Shown: in pieces, positions 16,873-25,097 of the stretch
Layout of the letters: every line of letters starts with the position of its first letter
How positions within the stretch are numbered: the first letter of the stretch is position 1
Assembly (NCBI RefSeq): GCF_014648895.1
Contig: NZ_BMRZ01000002.1
Location: 1,054,001 to 1,118,000 of the forward strand
DNA from: Streptomyces tanashiensis
GTDB lineage: Bacteria > Actinomycetota > Actinomycetes > Streptomycetales > Streptomycetaceae
Direction: 5' to 3'
Length of the DNA: 64,000 nucleotides
Notes under the pieces: generated by a model
What the model saw: only the letters and a program-made list of their open reading frames with translations
Told to the model about the DNA's origin: nothing
Databases searched by the model: none
Position numbers and translations under genes: made by a program

Positions 16873-17429
16873 CAGGCGGCCGCCCTCGTCGGCGGGAACC
16901 ACTGCATCTCGGGCAGCGGCCCGGTGGCCGGCTCCCGTTCGAGGTAGGCGAGGTGCCTCAGGAGCCGGCTGAAGACGGGGGCGGCGGCCGAGGTGTCGCC
17001 CTGCGCGGGGCGCGTGGCGGCCATCGCCGCGACGAGCGCGTGGGCGTCGGGCTCCGTGTCGGAGGTGTCGGCCTTCAGATAGCGGGCGACGCGCTGCGCG
17101 CCGTACTGCAGGAAGGCCTCGGTGACGAGCGCGCGGATGTGGTTGCAGAAGGAGCCCCGCGCGCCGCCGCAGGGGCGGTTGTTGTTGGTGCTGCACGCGA
17201 ACGCGTACGTCCCGGCGGCGATCGAGGACACGTATACGCGCCCGGTGTCGGATCCGCTGGACACCACGCCCTGCAGACGTCCGTCGGCCAGCTCGACGAA
17301 CGGCACCTTGGCAAGCTTCCTCGGCCGCGCGGGCGGTACCACCCGCGCCGCGCTCGACCTCTCCCAGACCGGCAACGCACTTCTCCCATGCACGTCAAAG
17401 GGGTTGTTCACGCCGGAGCGGCGGAACAT
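16872..17429 (-). CDS. SWIM zinc-finger protein, first gene of the operon
   Basis: 185 residues from ATG 17429. The zinc motif is C79-x7-C87-x7-C95-x-H97 (YAFACSTNNN ... SFCNHIRAL), a SWIM-type CxnCxH with a widened first pair. SWIM domains bind DNA or protein and occur with VWA/MoxR partners. The start is uncertain: the frame is open to 17600, but a damage-type promoter ends 5 bp before ATG 17429, so translation must begin at or after it. A TTG at 17375 with GGGAGAAG before it is a second candidate. The gene ends in a TGATG junction with the next. Confidence 0.7.
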   Translation of the reverse strand: MFRRSGVNNPFDVHGRSALPVWERSSAARVVPPARPRKLAKVPFVELADGRLQGVVSSGSDTGRVYVSSIAAGTYAFACSTNNNRPCGGARGSFCNHIRALVTEAFLQYGAQRVARYLKADTSDTEPDAHALVAAMAATRPAQGDTSAAAPVFSRLLRHLAYLEREPATGPLPEMQWFPPTRAAA

Positions 17430-17433
17430 CGAC

Positions 17434-17456
17434 AACGTATCCCCGCCCACTGACAA
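17434..17456 (-). promoter_or_regulatory. RecA-NDp / PafBC-type DNA-damage promoter
   Basis: On the minus strand the sequence reads TTGTCAGTGGG, six bases, then TACGTT, against the actinobacterial RecA-NDp consensus TTGTCAGTGGC-N6-TAGggT that PafBC recognises (from memory). Ten of eleven bases of the upstream box match and the spacing is exact. It ends 4 bases before ATG 17429, so the transcript would be leaderless or begin just inside the gene. Confidence 0.7.
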
Positions 17457-17910
17457 CGCCTCCGGACGCCGTCGGGCGAGGGCCTCCGGCCTCGAACCCC
17501 GACGCGAGGCGGTCGTCGGGCGCCTCACGCACGCCAGGTTAAAAAACAAGCCAAGATCGGTCCGCGCCGAAACGGCGGAAAACCCCCGGGTCAGGGGCAC
17601 CGGATGCCCTGTGTAGTTGCGTCGTCACAGGTCACACGGCTCCTCCGCGTCGTCGATCAACTCCCGCGCGGATGAACGGCGATGGATCAACCTTCAAAGG
17701 TTCAGCACAAGTTGCGCACATCCCTCTTCAGGAGGCCTTCGATGCTCTAGATTGACCTTGCTTCACAAGCCCGGACACCAGGCGACAAATGATGATCTAA
17801 CGCTCCGGTGCCATGGACGGTCGGCAGTCATGTCCTGGCACCTGACGTGGGGTTGTCGGGTTCCTGGTGGATGTGTTTCAAGCAGCGCTGCAGTTGCCGG
17901 TACGTCATTC
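17457..17910. other. Intergenic region between the divergent SWIM operon and polysaccharide cluster
   Basis: About 450 bp without a convincing gene. It is less GC-rich than its surroundings, with an A6 run at 17541-17546 and AT-richer patches near 17700-17800 (for example CTCTAGATTGACC). Promoters for the polysaccharide cluster are expected here, but I could not pick a confident -10/-35 pair. Frames that cross it on either strand lack family similarity and codon bias. Confidence 0.6.
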
Positions 17911-17913
17911 GCG

Positions 17914-18016
17914 GGGAGGCGAGGGCCTCCCGGAGCGAGGAACAGCGCGGCGCGGGAGGCGGGGGCCTCCCGAGGGGAGGAACAGCGCGGGAGGCGGGGG
18001 CCTCCCGGGGGGAGGA
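17914..18016 (+). repeat. Three tandem hairpin + Shine-Dalgarno-like modules in the leader of the first polysaccharide gene
   Basis: Three copies of a perfect 7-bp stem GGGAGGC / GCCTCCC with a 4-nt loop (17914-17931, 17954-17971, 17989-18006). Each is followed within a few bases by a purine run ending GAGGAA (17938-17942, 17978-17982, 18012-18016). Only the last run is used as the ribosome site of GTG 18020. Spacing is 40 and 35 bp. A related module precedes the next gene at 19576. Confidence 0.8.
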
Positions 18017-18019
18017 ATC

Positions 18020-19543
18020 GTGTGGAGCCAACACGTCGAGCCCACTGGCGCCCTGGGGGGGTCCGTGCAGCAGGGGGAATTGATCAACCCGTTTCCATCG
18101 ACGCACGGGCGTCTGGAGAACGGGGCGATCGGCCGGAACACGATCGACTGGGAGCAGCGGTACCGCCGAGCCGTGATCGCCGGCGACACCGCGGCCACCG
18201 CCGTCGTCGTGGCGGCGATCGGCGGCTTCTTCGGGGCCCGGGACGCGGCCAACTGGCATGAGAAATGGGGCATTCTCGCCTTCGGCACCGAACTGCTGGT
18301 GCTGGCGACGCTCGCGGTGAGCCGGGCCTGGGCGCCGGCCGTGCTCGGCCAGGGCGCCGAGGAGTTCCGCCGGCTCGGCCGCTCCATGTTCACGGCGGCC
18401 GTGGTCCTGGCGCTCGGCGGGATCGCCTTCACCTCGCACAACATCAAGCTCTGGATCTTCGTCGCGATCCCCGCCATCGGGCTCGTCACGATGACGACGC
18501 GGTATCTGCTGCGCGTCTGGCTGCACAAGCAGCGGAACGAAGGACGGTGTCTGCGACCGGTGCTCGCCGCCGGGGACGTGGCCACCGTGCGCGACCTGAT
18601 CACCCGGACGCGCAAGTTCCCGCACCTCGGCTGGCGCGTGGAGGCGGTCTGCACGGCGGACGGCCTCGGGCTCGACGGCGACCAGATCGACGGCGTACCG
18701 GTCGTCGGCCCGCTGACGGACGTCGCCAACCACGTCCGCCGCGACGGCTACCGCGTCGTCGCGGTCACACCGGACGCGCACTGGTCGCCGGACCGGCTGC
18801 AGCGACTGGCCTGGAACCTGGAGGGCAGCGACGCCGAGATGGTCGTGGCCCCCGTGCTGATGGAGGTGGCGGGCCCCCGGCTGCACATCGACGCGGTGCT
18901 CGGGATCCCGCTGCTGCGGGTCAGCATGCCGACCTTCACCGGGGGCCGGCGGGCGGTCAAGGAGGTCGTCGACCGGATGGGCGCGGCGGTCCTGCTGCTG
19001 CTGTTCGCGCCGCTGATGGTGGTCGTCGGGCTGCTCGTCCTGCTGGACAGCCGGGGTGGGGCGGTCTACCGCCAGCGCAGGGTCGGCAAGGACGGCCGCG
19101 AGTTCACCATCCTCAAGTTCCGCACGATGGTGGCCGACGCCGACCGGGCCCGCGCCGAGCTGGCCCACCGCAACGAGGGCGCCGGCCTGCTGTTCAAGCT
19201 CCGCCGGGATCCGCGGGTGACCCGGGTGGGGGCGGTGCTGCGGCGCTACTCGATCGACGAGCTCCCGCAGCTGTTCAACGTACTCACCGGATCGATGTCG
19301 CTGGTCGGCCCGCGGCCCCCACTGCCGGAGGAGTCCGCCGCGTACGGCCCGGACATCCGGCGCCGGCTGCTGGTCAAACCCGGGCTCACGGGCCTGTGGC
19401 AGATCAGCGGACGCAGCGACCTGTCGTGGGAGGAGGCGGTCCGGCTGGACCTCCGGTACGTGGAGGACTGGTCGCTCGCCCTGGACACGGTGATCTTGTG
19501 GAAGACGCTGCGCGCGGTGCTGTACGGGCAGGGGGCCTACTGA
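18020..19543 (+). CDS. Polyprenyl glycosylphosphotransferase (WbaP/CpsE-like initiating sugar transferase)
   Basis: 507 residues. GTG 18020 is chosen because GGGGGGAGGAA ends 4 bp before it; an upstream GTG at 17867 would read through the hairpin array. N-terminal half: four to five membrane spans and a CoA-binding-like domain (PF13727 type). C-terminal catalytic domain begins with a long membrane helix, then KFRTM, RRDPRVTRVG, SIDELPQL, VGPRPPLP and KPGLTGLWQISGR, all standard for PF02397. It transfers a hexose-1-phosphate to undecaprenyl phosphate at the inner face of the membrane, starting each repeat unit. First gene of the cluster, translationally set up by the hairpin-SD leader. Confidence 0.92.
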   Translation: MWSQHVEPTGALGGSVQQGELINPFPSTHGRLENGAIGRNTIDWEQRYRRAVIAGDTAATAVVVAAIGGFFGARDAANWHEKWGILAFGTELLVLATLAVSRAWAPAVLGQGAEEFRRLGRSMFTAAVVLALGGIAFTSHNIKLWIFVAIPAIGLVTMTTRYLLRVWLHKQRNEGRCLRPVLAAGDVATVRDLITRTRKFPHLGWRVEAVCTADGLGLDGDQIDGVPVVGPLTDVANHVRRDGYRVVAVTPDAHWSPDRLQRLAWNLEGSDAEMVVAPVLMEVAGPRLHIDAVLGIPLLRVSMPTFTGGRRAVKEVVDRMGAAVLLLLFAPLMVVVGLLVLLDSRGGAVYRQRRVGKDGREFTILKFRTMVADADRARAELAHRNEGAGLLFKLRRDPRVTRVGAVLRRYSIDELPQLFNVLTGSMSLVGPRPPLPEESAAYGPDIRRRLLVKPGLTGLWQISGRSDLSWEEAVRLDLRYVEDWSLALDTVILWKTLRAVLYGQGAY

Positions 19544-19575
19544 ATGCACGGGGATCGTCGTCCGGCCGGCAGGAC

Positions 19576-19596
19576 GGCAGGCCGTAAGGGCCTGCC
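19576..19596 (+). promoter_or_regulatory. Intercistronic hairpin directly before the ribosome site of the GDP-mannose dehydrogenase gene
   Basis: 8-bp stem GGCAGGCC / GGCCTGCC with loop GTAAG, followed at once by CAGGGGGAGGAAC and ATG 19615. Sequence and layout match the hairpin-SD modules at 17914-18016. Could be an attenuator, processing site or ribosome-access element. Confidence 0.6.
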
Positions 19597-19614
19597 CAGG
19601 GGGAGGAACGGATC

Positions 19615-20920
<1,306 letters not shown>

Positions 20921-20931
<11 letters not shown>

Positions 20932-22186
20932 CACGACCAGGAGCGACGGGCCGGCCCGTCGCGCACTGATCCTGGTGGAGAACCTGTCGGTGCCGTTCGA
21001 CCGACGGGTGTGGCAGGAATGCACGACGCTGCGCGACGCGGGCTGGGAGGTGCACGTCATCTGCCCCCGCGGTGAGAAGCGGGACACGGAGCCGGAGGCG
21101 GTGATCGACGGGGTGCGGATCCACCGCTACCCCTTGCGCGCGGCCACCGGAGGTCCGGCCGGCTATCTGCGGGAGTACGGATCGGCGCTGTGGCACACGA
21201 TCCGGCTGGCCCGCAGGGTCGGCCCGGTCGACGTGGTCCACGCCTGCAATCCGCCGGACCTGCTGTTCCTGCCGGCCCTGTGGCTGAAGCGGCAGGGGGC
21301 GCGGTTCGTCTTCGACCAGCACGACCTGGTGCCCGAGCTGTACCTCTCCCGGTTCGACCGCGGGGAGGACCTGCTCTACCGCGGCGTGTGCGCGCTGGAA
21401 CGGATGACGTACCGGGCCGCGGACATCGTGCTGGCCACGAACGAGAGCTACCGGGACGTCGCGCTGCGCCGTGGGGGCAAGCGGCCGGAGGACGTCTTCG
21501 TGGTGCGCAGCGCCCCCGACATCGACCGCTTCCACCCGGTGCCGCCCGAGCCGGAGCTGAAGCGCGGCAAGCCCCATCTGCTCTGCTACCTGGGCGTCAT
21601 GGGCCCGCAGGACGGCGTCGACTACGCCCTGCGCGCCCTCGCCAAACTGCGCGACGAGCTCGGGCGTACGGACTGGCACGCGGTGTTCGTCGGCGCCGGC
21701 GACGCCTTCGACGCGATGGTCGAGCTGTCCCGGCGGCTCGGGCTCTCCGAGCAGGTGCAGTTCACCGGGCGGATTCCGGACGCCGACCTGGTGCGCTACC
21801 TGTCCACCGCGGACGTGTGCCTCTCCCCCGACCCGTGCAATCCGCTCAACGACGTGTCGACCATGAACAAGGTCCTGGAGTACATGGTCATGGGCCGGCC
21901 GATCGTCTCGTTCGACCTCAGGGAGGCACGGGTCTCCGCCGGCGACGCCGCCGTCTACGCGTCCGCCGACGACGAGGCCGAGTTCGCCGGGCTCATCGCG
22001 CGACTCCTCGACGATCCGGAGGAGCGGGCCCGGATGGGCAAGATCGGCCAGGAGCGGATCAGCGGGCAGCTCTCCTGGCGGCACTCCCAGCAGTCCCTGC
22101 TGGCCGCGTACACCGCGGCCGCCGGTGACCGCACTCCCGTGTCGGTGAACCGCCCGGTCAGGTCAGGGAGAAGGCCGCGTCGTTGA
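20921..22186 (+). CDS. GT4-family glycosyltransferase
   Basis: 421 residues from TTG 20921, inside the end of the dehydrogenase gene (11-bp overlap); the start codon is inferred because no better one precedes LILVENLSVPFDRRVWQE. That N-terminal block and HACNPPDLLF, FDQHDLVPEL and, in the C-terminal domain, NPLNDVSTMNKVLEYMVMG are typical of WbuB/WbnH-like GT4 enzymes using a retaining mechanism with UDP-sugars. It probably adds the second or third sugar of the repeat unit. Donor and linkage cannot be read from sequence. Its TGA overlaps the next TTG start. Confidence 0.87.
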
Positions 22187-23580
22187 GCGATGACACGATA
22201 CGCCTGGTGACGATCGGGCGGATTCTCCGTCGGCGCCGACGGCTCCTCACCATCCTGACCCTGGTGGGTGCGCTCGTCGGCTACGGCACCTCGCTGCTTC
22301 TTCCGCCGCGCTACACGACCTCGGCATCGGTCCTGCTGCCGGGGGCGTGGGGCGAGCGCGAGCTGCTGACCCAGACCGAGATCGCGACGAGTTCGGTGGT
22401 CGTCGACCGCGCGGCCGCCGCACTCGGCTGGACCGGCGTCGACGGCAGCGAGCTGCGGGAACAGGTGACCGCCAAGGCCGCCGACGGGAACATCATCAAG
22501 ATCGCGGGAACGGCCGAGACCCCGGAGCGCGCACAGCAGCTCTCCGACCAGGTGGCCCAGCAGTTCGTCGCGTTCGTGGACCAGATCGAGGGCGACAACG
22601 CCGATCCCGAAGGGACGGCGAAGCCCGAGGCGCTGCGACAGCTGGTGGTGCAGACCAGCCGCCGCATCGCCGAACTGGCCGACGGGGCCGGTTCGGGGCA
22701 GTCCGTGGAGAGCGTGCAGACCCGCACCGAGCTCGCCAAGCTGCGCACCGCGCTGCAGGAGGCCGTGGACAAGCTGGAGCAGGCCGACCCCGCCACCGCG
22801 AAGGCCAACATGGTCGTCATGGGGCCCTCGGTCCGGCCGACCGGCGAGGCGCCGCCCACGAGGACGCAGCTCATCGCCGGCGGGGCGCTGCTGTCCTTCC
22901 TGCTCACGGTCGTCGGGCATCTCGCCGCCGCGCGGATGAGCCGCCGGCTGCGCACCGCTCCGGAGATCGCGGCGGCGCTGGGCGCGGCGCTCCTCGGCAC
23001 CGTCGACGTACCCGACGAACCGGCCGGACGCCGGGCGGAAGGCCGTGGCCCGCGGGCCCTGACGCGCCGTCTGCTCGGCCTCGACGTCCGGTGGGACGTG
23101 CCGACCCCGCGGAACTCCGGCGACGAGGCCGGCCGGCAGATCCGCTATCGGCGGGTGTACGCCCGGCTCCAGGACCTGCTGCCGGTCCCCCGGCGGCTGC
23201 TGGTCGTCGTCCCCGACGGCGACGAGACCGCCCTCCGGGCCGCCGGGCAGCTCGTCGCCGAGGCCGAGAGCGACGCTTCCGCGGACGCTTCGGGCGGGGG
23301 GTACCCCGTGCTGCGGGTCGTGGCGGTCTCGGTGTCCCGGCCGATGGTGCCGGACCGCGACGAGGAGGCAGGTGCCGTGGTCGTGCTCAGCGCGAGCAGC
23401 TGGACCGCGGGGGAGCTCGCCGGCGTCGCCGACGCGTGTGCCGACGCCCGGCACGCGATCGTCGGCGTCGTTCTCGCCGACACGGTCCGGTCCCGTCCGT
23501 CGCGTGACGCCGGGCGTCATCGGGACGCCACCACACCGGCGCTCGCGGTCGGCGCCGACACGACGGGAGGTGCGGGATGA
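22183..23580 (+). CDS. Wzz/CpsC-like polysaccharide co-polymerase, first copy
   Basis: 465 residues from TTG 22183 (GGGAGAAGG upstream; TTGA overlap). TM1 near residues 20-40 and TM2 near 225-245 bracket a ~180-residue extracytoplasmic helical domain with coiled-coil character (TRTELAKLRTALQEAVDKLE). This is the Wzz topology (PF02706-like). The cytoplasmic tail keeps the outline of a BY-kinase fold (VVVPDGDETALRAAG, then VVVLSASSWTAGELAG) but has no GK[ST] Walker A, so it is probably not a kinase. Likely sets chain length. Ends in an ATGA overlap with a second Wzz-like gene. Confidence 0.82.
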   Translation: MSDDTIRLVTIGRILRRRRRLLTILTLVGALVGYGTSLLLPPRYTTSASVLLPGAWGERELLTQTEIATSSVVVDRAAAALGWTGVDGSELREQVTAKAADGNIIKIAGTAETPERAQQLSDQVAQQFVAFVDQIEGDNADPEGTAKPEALRQLVVQTSRRIAELADGAGSGQSVESVQTRTELAKLRTALQEAVDKLEQADPATAKANMVVMGPSVRPTGEAPPTRTQLIAGGALLSFLLTVVGHLAAARMSRRLRTAPEIAAALGAALLGTVDVPDEPAGRRAEGRGPRALTRRLLGLDVRWDVPTPRNSGDEAGRQIRYRRVYARLQDLLPVPRRLLVVVPDGDETALRAAGQLVAEAESDASADASGGGYPVLRVVAVSVSRPMVPDRDEEAGAVVVLSASSWTAGELAGVADACADARHAIVGVVLADTVRSRPSRDAGRHRDATTPALAVGADTTGGAG

Positions 23581-25094
23581 CGACGAGTACGACCTCGGAG
23601 CCGCCGGCCGCCGCTCCGCTGCTCGACCTGCAGGTGCTGGTCGTGGCGGTGCGGAGGCGGCGCCGTCTCTGGGGCTCCCTGGCGCTGCTGGGGCTGCTCG
23701 CCGGAGCGGCGCTGGCGATCCTGCTGCCGCCGCCCCCGACCGCGGTGACCAAGATCCTGGTCGCCCATCAGGAGGACCAGCCGAACGACCCCGGGACGCT
23801 GATCCGCACCGATGTCGCGCTGCTGCAGACCACCCGGATCGCCGGCAACGCCCTGCGGGCCCTCAAGTCCTCCGAGGAACCGGTGGACTTCATGAAGGAC
23901 TACGAGGGTGTCGGCCTGACCAACAACGTGCTGCAGATCACCGCGACCGGCGACAGCGACGCCGAGGCGGTGGCCCGTGCCCAGGCGCTGGCCGACGCCT
24001 TCATCGCCGACCACGTGCGGCGGATAAGAGAGGCCGCGAACTCCGACTCCAAGGCCCTGGTCGACCAGCGTGACCGGCTGCGGGAGGAACTCACCCAGGT
24101 CAACAAGGCGATCGGCACCGAGGAGCCGCAGAGCGGACCGAAGACGTCGGCGACCATGGAGTCGCTCTTCGCCCGCCGCGCCGAACTCACCTCGCGGATC
24201 GCCGACTTCGACCAGCGCGCCACCGAGGCGCGGATCGGCACGCCCCATCTGATCGCCGGCACCCAGATCGTGGACGTCCCGCGTCCGGTGCGGCACTCCC
24301 TGCCGAAGACGGCCGCCACCGACGCGGGGATCGGGCTCGCCCTGGGCCTCGCGCTGGGCCTCGCGGTGGCCGCGGTCGGCTCGGTGGTGGCGGACCGTCC
24401 CGTGCTGCGCCGGGAGATCGCGGCGAACCTCGGCGCCTCGGTCATCGCGGAGCTGCCCCGGCGGTCGACCGGTCCGTGGCGGCGGCGCCGGATCCGGGCG
24501 GCACGCGAACGGCTCACCGCGTCCCTGGCCCGCTCCGCTCGCGAGTCGGCGGAGCCGCTGTCGCTGCTGGAACTGGGCTCCGCGCCCAGCACGAGCGCGA
24601 TCGCCCTGGACCTCGCCAGGGCTCTGGGGGCGGACGGGCCGGTGGCCGTCGTCGACGGTCTGCCCGGCACGCACCTCGCCTCCCGCCGCCCGAAGCCGGG
24701 AGACCCGGCCGTGCTCGGCGCCGAGCGTGGCGCGGCCCTCGCGTCCCAGGAGCGGCGGATCGGGGTCGGGTCGGTGGCACCCGGCACGGCCTGGACCGAC
24801 CTGCGCCACCTCGGCACGCGGACGGTGCTCGTCGTGCGCGCCGGGCACGGCAGCGCCGCGTGGCTGCACACCGTGGCGCGGCAGCTGGCCGAGCAGCACA
24901 TCCCGGTGATCGGCGTGGTGCTGATCGACCCCGATCCGCGCGACCGGACCGACGGCACGCTGTGGGACGGGCACACCGCGCTGCGCGGCCGGAGCGAGCG
25001 GCCGGCCAGGCCGGGCGTGACGGGCCGGCGGCGGACCGAACGGGTACCGATGTGGGCCGCACGGGTCCCGGACAACGACCAGGAGATGCGGTAG
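23577..25094 (+). CDS. Wzz/CpsC-like polysaccharide co-polymerase, second copy
   Basis: 505 residues from ATG 23577, overlapping the previous stop. Arg-rich stretch and TM1 (residues ~25-50), periplasm-facing coiled coil (VDQRDRLREELTQVNKA), TM2 near 245-265. The tail again looks like a nucleotide-binding fold with a degenerate Walker A (GSAPSTSAIALDLARAL, no Lys) and a strand TVLVVRAGHGSAAWL where a Walker B would be. So both Wzz copies seem to carry pseudo-kinase tails. The pair may act as a hetero-oligomer with the Wzy-like protein. Confidence 0.8.
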   Translation: MTTSTTSEPPAAAPLLDLQVLVVAVRRRRRLWGSLALLGLLAGAALAILLPPPPTAVTKILVAHQEDQPNDPGTLIRTDVALLQTTRIAGNALRALKSSEEPVDFMKDYEGVGLTNNVLQITATGDSDAEAVARAQALADAFIADHVRRIREAANSDSKALVDQRDRLREELTQVNKAIGTEEPQSGPKTSATMESLFARRAELTSRIADFDQRATEARIGTPHLIAGTQIVDVPRPVRHSLPKTAATDAGIGLALGLALGLAVAAVGSVVADRPVLRREIAANLGASVIAELPRRSTGPWRRRRIRAARERLTASLARSARESAEPLSLLELGSAPSTSAIALDLARALGADGPVAVVDGLPGTHLASRRPKPGDPAVLGAERGAALASQERRIGVGSVAPGTAWTDLRHLGTRTVLVVRAGHGSAAWLHTVARQLAEQHIPVIGVVLIDPDPRDRTDGTLWDGHTALRGRSERPARPGVTGRRRTERVPMWAARVPDNDQEMR

Positions 25095-25097
25095 GAC

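Noticed and set aside
17434..17456. LexA SOS box in front of the SWIM operon
   Set aside because: The sequence lacks the GAAC-N4-GTTC-type palindrome; the RecA-NDp/PafBC-type pattern fits far better.
17600..18729. Minus-strand and plus-strand frames through the hairpin array, including an upstream GTG at 17867 for the sugar transferase
   Set aside because: Translations of the array are Gly/Arg/Pro repeats without conservation, and the best ribosome site is directly before GTG 18020.
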